The notes under the pieces were generated by a model that made no database searches, had not been told where the DNA came from, and worked only from the letters and a program-made list of their open reading frames with translations. Below are positions 34,090-46,591 of a DNA stretch of 64,000 nucleotides, piece by piece. Every line of letters begins with the position of its first letter. The first letter of the stretch is position 1. Origin of the DNA: Bolinopsis microptera (Eukaryota; Ctenophora; Tentaculata; Lobata; Bolinopsidae); assembly GCF_026151205.1 (NCBI RefSeq), contig NC_087077.1:13428983-13492982 (forward strand), read 5' to 3'. A program made the position numbers and the translations under genes.

Positions 34090-36773
34090 TTAAAATTGAC
34101 GCTTAATTTATCACGTACAATTAGCTTAATCCCCTCCCAGCACACCAAGCTCATGGCCCTTTATAATCTGTGGCCAGCTAATGACTTAGTATCTAGATCT
34201 TTGTCCTCCTTCCCTACTCTACTAAACCACTGCCTCTTTACTATCTAAAGTCACGTGATCTGTTCTATTAGCACACCTATTATTTACCCTGGCCTCGTCG
34301 TAGAGCAACTTCTTCCGGACTAAGGGTGGTTCTTCTTAACGTAACTTCTTTGGGCTAATGGTAATGCGGTTATAATAGTGTGTGCTAATATGTGGTCCTT
34401 TTGATATCTCGTCAAGATCCTTCCTCCTCCACCTGGAAAAGGTTGGTGTTGTTTTCCTTGTCGGCTTTTAGTGGAGCTATCTGTTGGGCCGAAACGCTGC
34501 GGTCACCGCCTGAGTCTGCTAAGATCAATGATTTCATCTTTTATCTGACTCAGACGAGGACATGTCTATAGGTTAGAACTCCGTCCCATCAGAGTGGAAA
34601 GTATGGGTTGTGATATTATAATCTCAACTCCACCGCTTTTACTCTTGATAAAGTGATAACCATTTAACTAGGTGCCACACTTTTAAATTCAGGTCAGGGG
34701 GACCGCCTCATGATCTCCATTAAAGTGTTAACTTAAGGCCCTTGCTGCAGATTTATCGTGCAGGATCCTTGACTCTACTGTTGTTTAGTATCCCACTATC
34801 TTAAGCTTACTCCTTGACATACACTATTGTTGTGAACTGTGCTGTTGTCGTTCTTTCGGGTCCTGCAAAGTTTTACACAGCCTCATATGAATTGCGCAAA
34901 TTTGTTGAGGTGTCAGCAGAGAAGCGGCACTTCCTTTGCCGTTTTTTACTTCTGACAGAGTTCACAGGGCGCACCCTGACGCGTCTGGGGGCAATTTCAC
35001 GGCTGCAAACAAGACAACAAGAGTGCAATTAACGCAGCCAGAAGGCATGACAAAATTCTGTAATCTCGCAGTTAATTCTCCCGGGTCGGCGGTACGTGAT
35101 GTCTGCATATATATTAATTGGGTATTAATGTACCAATATCATTTTAGAAGTTGGGCAATCATAAGCTGAACATTTTTGTTTCCATTCCTGACTGCATGAG
35201 TACCATATTTCATGGTGGAGAATTTTCGGCAAAAGTTAAATGTCACGGATGATCAGAAGTCAAACTTTATAGTTGTTTAATTAGGAACCAATATTTTCAA
35301 ATCTTGCGAAGTATAACTACCAATTCTCCACAAGACCTGTCAGGTCGGTATTTCCTCAGGGATGATATATTAGTGTCAGCTGTGTGTCAGTTGTGTGTGT
35401 GTTAATCGTGTACTTCATGTCGGTGTACAGATTACATAATATCTACAAGGATTCCTAACCACAATGCCCTGTCAACTTACCAACTATTATATCGTTTACC
35501 AGCTTGTGTTCGTGAATTACTGGCGCTATGATCTTATAGTTATAACTTTGATTATTATGATTATCAGGATTATTAAGATTATTAGGATTATTATTATTAG
35601 AACTTTTAATTTATGTAACATCACTCTGTATTATACTCATAAATGTGTTATTATTTCCCGTTTCCCTATGAAAGGACATCACAGTAGGTCTCTTGAAGAT
35701 CAGAGCGCTGAAAACGACCAAGCTGAGTACTCATCAACAGTTGTTAGCGCAAGTAGATTTGGCGCTTAAATGTACTAAACTTTGGTCATGATCCTTAAAT
35801 TGACGACTTACCTTTATAAAAATGGTTTGACTGACTAGGGCTTCATTCCGTTCATGTGGAATAGTTTCGATATGACAACGATCACTCCCGGCCAGTCTTC
35901 ATTGACCACTCCTTGAACACTGACCCTACGCTCTACTATTATCTTATTATCTTGCAGCTATTGATGAATTCATCAGATATATAATTGTCTATTTTTTCTA
36001 TTGAGGTCACGCTATTATATGTGATGACTATGAGTCACTAATTCTACTATCCGGCTTCTTTATCTTATAGTTATATTATGAGCATAATAGACTTATATTA
36101 TCAGTCATAATAAGATGATATGATTGATCCATTGTTTCTTTGTTCATTCCGTTGACAATGAGCCTTATACTATTAATTTCGTTCATCACACCGTCACCTA
36201 TCACACCGGAACTTTAAAAATTTCTATACCGAAACTTGAAAAGTCTGTCGCTTCACCGTCACGTTTACTGTTGCTTCATGACGTTTTCTGTTTCTTCATG
36301 TTAGAAGTTGTCTCGTGATTTATAAGTCTTCTTCATGACTAGCATTAATCTCGTCGCGTCGATTGCTCTTTTAAATAAAATACTTTCTATGGTCAACCTA
36401 CACAGTGCAATGTATATACCTACCCGATTTCTGCATTCTCCGATTAATGAAATACCCGATTTAAACTTGACCTCAGCACTACTTATTGAAGTTATCTCAT
36501 ATTCTTGCCGTTTTGTCCATGTGAAGCGTATACATCATTGCATCTTACGCTTTGTAATTGTAGGTTTAACTCACGCTTTACTGCTTACAATTTGTCGTGA
36601 GAACTGATAAGGTTAGGTTCAATTTTTTGTTCAATTAACACATTGAAGCTTATACGCTTTCTCGTGTTAAAAAGTCTAAATATATGAGTGCCCTCTTCGA
36701 TCCTTCAACTTCAAGTTCATCTAACGAAAGATTGTTTCGTTGCTTTGGAGAACTAAAGTCTCAAATTTTATAA
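34090..36773. other. Unassigned DNA with several short open frames
   Basis: The segment near 34930-35150 is somewhat less AT-rich and carries a 77-codon plus-strand frame (34936-35169) of protein-like composition but no known domain. An imperfect hairpin CTGAGTC...GACTCAG lies at 34512-34558. ATT-rich low complexity occupies about 35550-35600. Confidence 0.35.
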
Positions 36774-36949
36774 GGTAAACAGACCGAATCCCTGTCGCTT
36801 AATAACTGCCTGTGGGGATAGTGTTAGGGTTAGGTTTCAGGTCAGGGTTATATCATGTTTATGGTTAGGGTTATGGTTATGGTTAGGATTATAGTTACAG
36901 CTTGGGTTACGGCACGGATTCGGTCCGTTAGGGATTCGGTCCGCTTACC
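36774..36949. mobile_element. 176-bp inverted-repeat element with TTAGGG-like core
   Basis: GGTAAACAGACCGAATCCCT at the left end is inverted at the right end with two differences, and a second GGATTCGGTCCG copy sits just inside the right end. The core holds scattered GTTAGGGTTAGG, GGTCAGGGTT and GGTTATGGTT, a degenerate telomere-like run. No target duplication found. Confidence 0.6.
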
Positions 36950-36960
36950 CAATATTAAAT

Positions 36961-37297
36961 CTAAGATGGCAAGTACGTACGGTACGTACCTTTAAATTAG
37001 CTGTACGGTACGTACTTAATAAAGTAGGCTGAAAGGTACAAATCCAGTTGATAGTAATGGAAACAAAAACTAGACGGTACGTGCGCAGAATAATCCAGAA
37101 TAACCACTGTGTTTATTTTCGACTTCTATCTCAAAAATTATGATGATAATACTAATCAAAAATTGCAAGTAATTCACTGAAGTTGATTCTAAAAATTTGA
37201 AAAAAAATTGTACCTTACAGTGCCTGTACGGTACGTACCTTTAAAAACCGTACCGTACGTACTTAAAGCTCTGTACCGTACGTACTTGCCATCTTAG
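36961..37297. mobile_element. 337-bp hAT-like MITE, 8-bp target duplication
   Basis: Inverted ends begin CTAAGATGGCAAGTACGTAC. TATTAAAT is duplicated exactly on both sides (36953-36960 and 37298-37305). The subterminal regions repeat GTACGGTACGTAC several times in both orientations, giving strong palindromes. It lies three bases beyond the previous element. Confidence 0.9.
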
Positions 37298-37305
37298 TAT
37301 TAAAT

Positions 37306-40300
37306 ATCGTCAGCAGTTGAAATTATAGCTGCTCATATAATAGACTTGTGAAGAACTGCTACATTGTGGCTATATTTGTATTTTTACTGATCTAATTAAG
37401 TCTACTGGAGTCAGTAGGGGGTGCACGATAAAAATAAACTTGCTCGGATTTTCAAAATTTTTGTACCATTATTTTCTAGAGACTGTGAGAATTTTCACAG
37501 TACCAAATTTGTTATACTTTTTTGGAATGATCAGTGAGCTTTGCCTAGGTGCCATATTTGATGGTGCGCGGCTTTTGGAGCAAAATTAGGTGTAAAAGTC
37601 GCGTAATTTGACGAAATTCGTTGATTTTTGTCATATTATTCTGTCATATCTTCGGTTCCTGAACATGAATCATGCTGAGAATTTGTCAGAACCTTCCAGC
37701 CATACTTAACTACCGAACCTAATTTAGTTGGGAGAGATTGGCCTTGATTAAGAGGTCTAAAAATGACAAAATAGGTATAAATTCGTTGATAACTCAAATT
37801 CTGAGCATCGAAATTGCTCAAACTAAATTAGGTTCAGTGGAACATAAGTGTTTACGTAAGCTGACCAATTTTCAACAAAATTGTTATATGGGAAGTATTA
37901 TAACTTTTCGATTATTTCCTAAATAATGTGCTGGCCGAAATAAGAGCTAAAAAACCATTCAATGGTCAGCGCGCGCGTCTTACTGTCGATGGCGCACCAC
38001 CAAGAGTCAGGAATGGCAACCTTTACGGTGCGCATTAGCACAGGATTCACAGCTTCCTTTTCCACTGAAACTAACATGATCATTGTTGATCCTTCTGTCA
38101 ACATCTCATCGTGCTAATTCGTTCTAAATATCCTGGTTGATAGATCCTGACGGTCGCAAGTCAGCAAGTGTGTCTCCAAACTATAGTTTTACTGCAATAT
38201 CACGGTTGAGTAACGCTAGTCGGCAGTTTTTGGCGCCACGATTATCAGTATCAACTTGAGTACTCTGTCAATTATGATATTGCCATTTTTGCTTCTGTAT
38301 TCTGTGATTTTATTCAGATACAACGCTGATACGTTTCTGAAAATTCCTCATAGCAGTATCCTGAACGCGAACGATTATGACACCCCCCCCCCCTCCCGCC
38401 TTTAAAAAATACCAGCTTACCCACTAAACCCAGCTTTCCCTCTAAGTCTAAGTCTAATAATTATTTTTAATTCGAACGTTCGTCTCAATACCAACATAGA
38501 AGTTTTGAAGTGAACGTGGTAACCGTGGTAACCGTGCAGGGCGTGGTACTCGTTAGCAATATAATGAGCAGATATTTGGTTACTGAGGTATGGGTTGTGA
38601 CTTGTGAAACAATTTGGACTTTTGAAGACAACATTCACGTATTTTGGACTGAACAGGAAAGCAGTTTTGGCCTTTTTCTTGTGGGCTCATTTTTCGAGAC
38701 GTTTTAAATGATGACACTCGTGCAGCCCACGACATTTTGTTTGAACTTGTAAAAGTTCGCTAGTTCGCTGTTACCACGTGATGCCCTTATAAGGAGCTAG
38801 TTTGTCCGTTCGTTATTTTTTCCTCGTGCAGTAGACCACATGAGGATGATGATCACTTCTTTAGTTATAGCTCACACTAAACACCTAACAAGAACAGGGC
38901 TAATTGGTATCAGTGCAATGTTCATTGCGCCATTGGAAATTGATCTTATAATAATTTTAAAGGATGTTGGCCGCATTGAACTTTGGTCAGAGTCCAGAGT
39001 GGACCCTTTTCTATAACTGCGGTATCTGTGGCTCTTCAATAATTTATTTATAGTAATTACAATACTTTGAGAGGCGCCGTCTGCAGCTGACAGTTCCTAT
39101 TTTATTTGTGACTGAACAGCTCATGCTTTGTTTATGATTAAAACATTTGTTCGACGTAGCCCGTCGTTTCATTTTTTAATAATCATTATATAATAATAAT
39201 TATTATATATGGTAATTGTCCTGTTTAATTCGTTCATTGGTCTTTGCTTTAATATTGTAACATGAGTTGACAAATTGGTATTGACGATATTTTCTTATTT
39301 TTTCAATTGAATCGTTCATTGGTACAGATTAAAATTATTAGGCATCAGAATTTATTTTGAAAACAATATTTCAAAAATATAGACTAACCACATAGAATAT
39401 TGATTATTGAAATAAAAAAATTGCAGCTTTAAAGTTGATGATCTCAAAATTTATCTCCTACTGTCCTAGCATTAGAGCCATTTTTGCCAATTTTCGGATA
39501 ATTCGCTTTAGGTCATCGATCAAATGTCACCATGCTAAAATATCATTTCATTTTCCTAACATGATGGGCCTCTGTTGTTTTTAATATGTTCGTTACCGAT
39601 CAGTTCAGATTCATGTTGACCAATGGTTTAATTGCTTTCAGCGCTCAACAATGATCATTGATGATTCAACGAGAATATAAAATATTAATGAACAATGATA
39701 TTGTGTCATTGCAATAAATATTGATATTTTATTGCAACAAAATATATTGATGTTTCATTGCAACATATCACATTGATTTTTAATGCGATGATCCCTGTTT
39801 CAATTTCATTATTTACACCCTTGTTGTCATTTGACCACTTTCCCGCACCCTTTTTTAAAATCTCAAACTATGCAGTCCCGTTACAAAAACAGTAAACTTC
39901 ACACATGACATGATAATCATTTTACTCTTACGACTGTTTCTGCCTTCTGGTCCAATCTGTACCAGTATTCTTAGAACAATGCAGATTGTCGAACTTTTTG
40001 CAAAAAAGCATATTTTGATAAACTGTTTGTGAAAGATCACCATGTATGATTTGATTGTTCTGGATTTATTAAAATGAAATGAAATGAGATATTTATATCC
40101 CGCTCATATGATTAACCAATCATATGAGCGGCACGTTTCACTGCGGGATCGTATGTGTATGTTATTTGTATGCTACTGCTGTATGTGTCTGGGATTGAGA
40201 AGCCTCATGGAACCTGTGAACAGAGAAGGCGCTCTCTTTTCTACATCCCATCTTACTCTTAGTAAGGTCTGCCAACATAGAGTTATATACTCTACCGGTC

Positions 40301-41150
40301 GTTGCTATGTTGCTCATTCTCTCTATAAATACTCTGCAATGTAGTCCGGTAATATATATTATGATCCTGAAGTCTGAACCTATAAGTTTGATTCATAAAA
40401 ACACAAAAAACAGTATACTTTCGTTGTTGAACTAAGTACATACTTCGATAATCTTACTTATATGCTATCTTAATAGTTAATATGCTATGTATACTTAGAT
40501 TTTAAGTTTTTTTAAAACATTTCTCAAATTATTCACGTTCCGATTATTTTTAGTCTGTATACCATTATACTACCTGGCTTTGCTAACACATAAATATTAA
40601 ATTTTAAACGCACCCATTAATTTTAAACGCACCAATTCGTTTGCATCAACTGTATAGAAAATCTAAGTTTCTCGCACGTAATGTCTTGTGCTGAATCGTT
40701 AGTGATACACCGTCCAAACGTTATATTTCAAATATAACATTATGCAGCCATAGTTGTTTAGTTTGTTATTGGCAGTAGCTGGCTCAAGTACACACTACAC
40801 AACAATATTGAGGTCATACCTTGGCATTCTAAGACACATTTCCTTTCCTTTCCTGATAAGAGCCTTTTCCTTGTCACGTCAAACGGAATCAATAGAAATT
40901 TACCCAAGAAAACACACATTTTAAACCTGCGTAATTTTAGTTATGACTTAGTCAGACGGTGGTTATGCCAAGTTGGCACAAGTCCAAGTTTAAGGGACAA
41001 TGATCACACGGCCTCGCCAGTCAAAATTAATTCGGCAGATTTTTGGGCTTCTTCCTGTTTTTTTGTGTGATTTATATTTATTCGCCATTTCTACTATTTT
41101 TTGCGAAGCGTTTCTCTACACCTGAATTTGGTGTCTTGAACTGCAAATCT
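37306..41150. other. Nearly four kilobases without a confirmed gene
   Basis: Holds a CpG-rich patch at about 37960-38040 with short open frames on both strands and no identifiable product, a C-homopolymer at 38383-38394, a 32-bp imperfect repeat containing CATTGCAA (39705-39780), and a hairpin at 40101-40130 listed separately. Confidence 0.4.
40101..40130. repeat. Perfect 13-bp hairpin, 4-nt loop
   Basis: CGCTCATATGATT pairs exactly with AATCATATGAGCG around AACC. Confidence 0.8.
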
Positions 41151-42048
41151 ACGTTTTGAAAAATCACCCTCTCGTTCATTTACGTTTTAGAATTGATGTT
41201 ACGTACAATCTTTTTATATAGCCATTTGGTTGATTGAGATTCTGCAGCGGCAGTTGGGAGTATTTTATTTTATTTTATTTTATTTTATTTTATTTTATTT
41301 TATTTTATTTTATTTTATTTTATTTTATTTTATTTTATTTTATTTTATTTTATTTTATTTTATTTTATTTTATTTTATTTTATTTTATTTTATTTTATTT
41401 TATTTTATTTTATTTTATTTTTTTTTGAATGTTTTTAGAAAATTTTATTTTCGAGTCAACTCGTAAAAATATAACCAATTATACTTGAAATTTTTCGATG
41501 ATGAAGACCCAGAAACTCTACAGACTTAAGTCAATCTCAACTGCTTAAAATCTTAGCATCGTATGAACCTTTTGAAACTTTTAAAACTTTTAAAACCTTT
41601 TAAATATTTTGAAAACCTTTTAAAACTAAGTCAACTCGTAAAAATATAACCCATTATACTTGAAATTTTTCGATGAAGACCCAGAAACTTTACAGATTGA
41701 AGTCAATCTGAACTGCTTAAAATCTCAGCATCGTATGAACCTTTTAAAACTTCTTTTTAAGATAGCGAAAGCAGACAAATATTGATCTGATTTAGTTTCA
41801 GATTGAACTCGCTAATTTTTTGTCAGCAGCTAGTCGGCTAGTGCCGATTACATGATACTTTTAGTTCTACTGTTCACAGAGTGGTTTTCAGTAAACCATA
41901 TCCCTTCATATCTGTCAGCAGAATGACATATATTTAAATGGCTGAGGATTTGTAACCCAATCAAATAAGTTACTTGTCAGTCGTTGAGACAGGATTAAAC
42001 AGGATTAAACAGGATTAAACATAAATTTGTCAAAGAGAGCCCTAACAT
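41151..42048. repeat. Segmental duplication, copy A, left part
   Basis: Matches 48583 onward: CGTTTTGARAAATCACCCTC, ATTGAGATTCYGCAGC, then GTCAACTCGTAA, GAAGACCCAG, GCATCGTAT, CAGAGTGGTTTTCAGTAA, ATATCCCTTCATATCTG and GTCAGTCGTTGAGAC in the same order. Copy A additionally has a TTTTA microsatellite, an internal tandem duplication of about 175 bp (41452-41585 and 41628-41755) and an AGGATTAAAC triplet repeat near 41990-42020. Confidence 0.85.
41261..41421. repeat. (TTTTA)n microsatellite, about 32 units
   Basis: Perfect pentanucleotide repeat of about 160 bp. The matching position in copy B near 48690 has no expansion, so the array arose after the duplication. Its long open frames of Phe, Ile, Leu and Tyr are an artefact of the repeat. 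Confidence 0.97.
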
Positions 42049-43257
42049 AGTACAGACAGATCCGTCTGAAAAAATCGATCTGCCGACACACAAAGCTTAC
42101 AAAGGATTTTTGACGTTTTTGAGTCCTAATAGATGTCCTTTATGGCTGACCAACTTTTCCAAACTTTTCCACGTGTCTTAAGGCCACTTTTTGCCACTTT
42201 ACCACTTTTTACCACCTTTCTTGTTTGTCGAATATCTTTAGTTGTGAACATCGTAAAAGGTTGCGGATCAATCGAGTGTGTTCATATTACCATGAAGAAA
42301 AAGTTTTGTTCTAACAATTTTTACGTCAGATAATCATTTAATTGGATAATTATCAATTAGCTAATTAGCAAAATTCTAAAAAATTTTTATTGGCTCAAAA
42401 TGATCGGAATAGCTTAAAACACGGAGAAAAGTAGTTTTTAGAAAAACTAAAAAAATTTTTCACTTACATTTTTTTTCGAGACTTTGAAAAATTTCGAAAA
42501 TTCAAAAAAAAATTTTCCGCCAAAAGTGATCAAATCGCATGAAACGCGGAGAAAAATGCTTTTCAAAAAAACTTAGTGAATTTTTCGTTTCAAGAATACT
42601 TAAATCACCAATATTTGTAGTTGGAGTTCAGTAAATCGCGGCAGATTTTAGTAATCAGGAATTACTAAGAGGAAAGGTATGAAACTGAAAAACGTTAAAC
42701 ATACGATAAAAGAGTTTCATAACTAATTACAATACAGCCTTATCGATTTTCACAGAAACTGCACCAATGGCACAGTCAAGATCGAAAGACGAAACGATAG
42801 CCTGCTGTACTATCATTTTATTGATTTCAATGATGAATCAGTGGGGTTAAGATAATCACATTTGTAATAAATAAAACCTCTCTGTACCGTCAATTGTGCT
42901 AATCTAAACCGGCCTACCTGGATTACCAGACCTCTTCTTTTCCTCAACAATCAAACCAAGTTGTTCATATAGTATTTGGTGGGCGATGTAAGTACTTATT
43001 GAGCTGTATTCAATCACAATACGACACAATACGTGTATATTATATGGCTCTTAATGAGGTTTATGAAACGCTTAATACCGTGAGAAACCCGGTATAGAGA
43101 CGTTTTACAGTTTATCACGAAAACGTATACTTGGCCTCATGGCTCATTTACAGTTCGAAGAAGGCAAGAACAGACCAGGGAAACTAAGGAACAGCCAGAT
43201 CCAGGAAGCGAGTGTAAATACACCTTCCAACATCAACTGTGACTTGTTTTGTATTGT

Positions 43258-43672
43258 ACTGTATACCGCTTCATTTGCTATGCGGGATAAAATCACCCCC
43301 ATATGTCAGGGTCGGCTAAAAGTAAAATCAACAAGGGTAACATACGGTCAAGGATAAGATTTAGATACGAGCGTCGGGCAAGGGGTAGTAAAGAACCGGT
43401 AATAATTCATTCAGTAAAATGTTCCACGAGAGTCAGGATATTTTGGAAATTGCTAATAGAGACAGATCCTGATCAGGAAGGATTGTTAATGTTATTGAGG
43501 ATGTTGATTTGAAATCCGGACGTTGTGAAGTAAAAATACAGGTTCTTCCCGCAGGATATTCGGGGCCCATGATGATCAGCTCGGGATTAATGTGGGACAG
43601 ATCGAAGAGCATTGAAAAGAGCGAGTTGACATTTTAAGCTTTCTGGTCTTTTCTTGCCTTCTTTGAGCTGTC
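43258..43672. other. Unique spacer of the foldback element, possible captured fragment
   Basis: This segment is not part of either arm and is less AT-rich. One plus frame (43303-43512, 69 codons) and another farther right (up to about 43637) ending KSIEKSELTF each have a protein-like composition. Neither is recognisable, and stop codons separate them. It may be a scrap of a host gene or of a former transposase gene. Confidence 0.3.
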
Positions 43673-44071
43673 AAAGAGTCATGAGGCCAAGTAGACGTTT
43701 TCGTGATAAACTGTAAAACCTCTCCATACCGGGCCTCTCACGGGAGAAACGAGAAGTGTACGGTATAGAACGTTTCATGTAGCTCATTAAGGGCAATAAT
43801 ATAATGTACACGTATTGCATTGTGTCGTATTGTGATTGAATACAGCTCGATATGTACTTACATCGCCCACCAAATGCGATATGAACAACTTGGCTTGATT
43901 GTTGAGGAAAAGAAGAGGTCTGGTAATACAAAACAAGTCACAGTAGATGTTGGAAGGTGTATTTACACTTGCTTCCTGAATATGGCTATTTCTTAGTTTC
44001 CCTGGTCTGTTCTTGCCTTCTTCGAACTGTAAATGAGCCATGAGGCCAAGTATACGTTTTCGTGATAAACT

Positions 44072-44876
44072 GGGGGTGATGCAACGTCAATTAATGTCAA
44101 TTAATGTCAATTAATGTCAATTAATGTCAATTAATGTCAATTAATGTCAATGTCAGTTTTGCAAAATTTTGGAATACTGACATTAATTGACACGATATTT
44201 TTCGACCAGAGATTATGTAGTTCTACCATATTTTTAGCACTTTAGAACGTTTATATCATCAATTTATTCACTACTTTCACATATGGAAATGTGAAAAATT
44301 CAGATCATTAAACTATAAAACTAAAATAAAACGGTTTTCCGAAATTTAATTTTCTTAAATGGGCGTGGCCATCCAAGGGCGTGGTTCTCAACATCATCAG
44401 AACTTAAAACCCACATTAAACGAAATGCCTTCATGACATTTATATTTGAATAAAGAATCTTAAACAGCTAACATTACTCCTTCATGCTAAAAAAGCCGAT
44501 TCTAGATATTTTACCTGTATAAGAAACCAATAAAATATGGGCGTGGCCGGTGGGGACCGAAGATGGAAGAGTTGGAAGCTAAATTTTTTTTGGTGGTCTT
44601 TGAACCTCAGGATCAACAGATAAGAACATAATCATAATTATTCAAGGACATTTTGTTTTTTTTTTAACCGGTCTAACTTACATAGACGTGAATATCTATC
44701 GAATAATGATAATCTCAAATTTCAAGACAAATTAATGTCAATTAATGTCAATTAATGTCAATTAATGTCAATTAATGTCAATTAATGTCAATTAATGTCA
44801 ATTAATGTCAATTAATGTCAATGTCAGTTTGGGGTTTTTATGGAATACTGACATTAATTGACGTTGCATCACCCCC
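44072..44876. mobile_element. 805-bp hAT-like element nested in the foldback right arm, 8-bp target duplication
   Basis: GATAAACT is duplicated exactly (44064-44071 and 44877-44884), and removing the element joins the foldback arm seamlessly. The inverted ends begin GGGGGTGATGCAACGTCAAT. Just inside each end is a direct copy of one module: six (left) or about nine (right) units of TCAATTAATG, then TCAATGTCAG, a 20-bp gap and GGAATACTGACATTAATTGAC. No transposase frame is present. An 8-bp duplication points to hAT. Confidence 0.92.
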
Positions 44877-45944
44877 GATAAACTGTAAAACGTCTCTATA
44901 CCGGGTTTCTCACGGTATTAAGCGTTTCATAAACCTCATTAAGAGCCATATAATATACACGTATTGTGTCGTATTGTGATTGAATACAGCTCGATAAGTA
45001 CTTACATCGCCCACCAAATACTATATGAACAACTTGGTTTGACTGTTGAGGAAAAGAAGAGGTCTGGTAATCCAGGTAGGCCGGTTTAGATTAGCACAAT
45101 TGACGGTACAGAGAGGTTTTATTTATTACAAATGTGATTATCTTAACCCCACTGATTCATCATTGAAATCAATAAAATGATAGTACAGCAGGCTATCGTT
45201 TCGTCTTTCGATCTTGACTGTGCCATTGGTGCAGTTTCTGTGAAAATCGATAAGGCTGTATTGTAATTAGTTATGAAACTCTTTTATCGTATGGTTAACG
45301 TTTTTCAGTTTCATACCTTTCCACTTAGTAATTCTTGATTACTAAAATCTGCCGCGATTTACTGAACTCCAACTACAAATATTGGTGATTTAAGTATTCT
45401 TGAAACGAAAAATTCACTAAGTTTTTTTGAAAAGCATTTTTCTCCGCGTTTCATGCGATTTGATCACTTTTGGCGGAAAATTTTTTTTTGAATTTTCGAA
45501 ATTTTTCAAAGTCTCGAAAAAAAATGTAAGTGAAAAATTTTCAAAGTTTTTCTAAAAACTACTTTTCTCCGTGTTTTAAGCTATTCCGATCATTTAGAGC
45601 CAATAAAAATTTTTTAGAATTTTGCTAATTAGCTAATTGATAATTATCCAATTAAATGATTATCTGACGTAAAAATTGTTAGAACAAAAGTTTTTCTTCA
45701 TGGTAATATGAACACACTCGATTGATCCGCAACCTTTTACGATGTTCACAACTAAAGATATTCGACAAACAAGAAAGGTGGTAAAAAGTGGTAAAGTGGC
45801 AAAAAGTGGCCTTAAGACACGTGGAAAAGTTTGGAAAAGTTGGTCAGCCATAAAGGACATCTATTAGGACTCAAAAACGTCAAAAATCCTTTGTAAGCTT
45901 TGTGTGTCGGCAGATCGATTTTTTCAGACGGATCTGTCTGTACT

Positions 45945-46520
45945 AACACTCACGTCTTGACTATACATCCATAGAGAAATAACGTTAAAATCTTGATGGA
46001 CAAGAATTTGTATATCATTAAATCTTTATTTTACTCATTTTATTTACTACTTGAACATGTCAGAATATCAAATATCGTTTAGGTTATTTAAATTTCAGTG
46101 TGACATTAAACATGACTCAGACTTAGTTATCAACGTAAAGTCAGTCTCCGATTTAATGTTATATCGGAAAGATCAAAATTATGGTGATAGATGTCATTCC
46201 AGTAAGGACATGTTAGTTTACTTTAAATTTTAAGCTTGTTTCTGGATTTACCTGTCTCACGGCATGTACTCAGGCCCTACTAGTAGATTAGCGAATATAA
46301 CATTTTAAGTTTTAAAGTTTTAAACTAATCACAACACTACAAATCTATTACATTTATTGAGTATTATGTAACGCGATGGAAATATTTTAAGCGGGTAATA
46401 TCCTGTCCAAACCCCGGATGGCCGGATACATAACATGAAGACTTTGTTGTAACTTTGTATGAAAAGCATTAATAATGTTAGCATGCAGTTCTCTTTCATG
46501 GTTACTCGGGTATACTCCTT
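45945..46520. repeat. Segmental duplication, copy A, right part
   Basis: Continues the match to copy B (48945-49304): ATCTTGATGGACAAGAATTT, AATATCAAATATCGTTTAGG, CTGGATTTACCTGTCTCACG, TTAGCATGCAGTTCTCTTTC and GTTACTCGGGTATA. A 60-codon plus frame (46051-46233) is disrupted in copy B and is not supported as a gene. Confidence 0.85.
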
Positions 46521-46591
46521 CGTGATCAATGTTTTGTCGCAGTTAGCAGTTTTTTAATGTTTTTTGCGTTTTCGTCGTTTTAAAGTTGCCC

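Larger units (their letters stand above)
42049..45944. mobile_element. 3.9-kb foldback element with ~1.2-kb inverted arms
   Basis: The ends TACAGACAGATCCGTCTG and their complement lie in TAGTA/TACTA, consistent with a TA target duplication. The left arm (42049 to about 43257) pairs with the right arm (about 43930-44071 plus 44885-45944), almost identical over more than 1 kb; for example the same 66-codon frame appears at 42133-42333 (plus) and 45660-45860 (minus) with one amino-acid difference. Between the arms are a unique spacer (about 43258-43672) and a further inverted partial copy of the inner arm (about 43673-43930). Its termini match the 223-bp MITE at 3173-3395. No transposase is recognisable. 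Confidence 0.88.

Noticed and set aside
34490-34510. CTGTTGGGCCGAAACG, reminiscent of hammerhead ribozyme cores seen in Penelope-like elements
   Set aside because: The first half lacks the required CUGANGA core and flanking stems do not pair.
37919-38105. CpG-rich patch with open frames on both strands considered as an exon
   Set aside because: No frame shows a known domain or paired splice sites; frames conflict with one another.
41230-41466. Frames encoding Phe-Tyr-Phe-Ile-Leu repeats
   Set aside because: Produced by the TTTTA microsatellite; absent from the duplicate copy at 48.6 kb.
43139-44041. Paired frames starting MAHLQFEEGKNRPGKL on both strands considered as a transposase fragment
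   Set aside because: They are the inverted inner arms of the foldback element, and the frames diverge and stop soon after.
42133-45860. Same 66-codon frame on opposite strands considered as a conserved small gene pair
   Set aside because: Explained by the inverted arms of the foldback element; no initiation or codon evidence.
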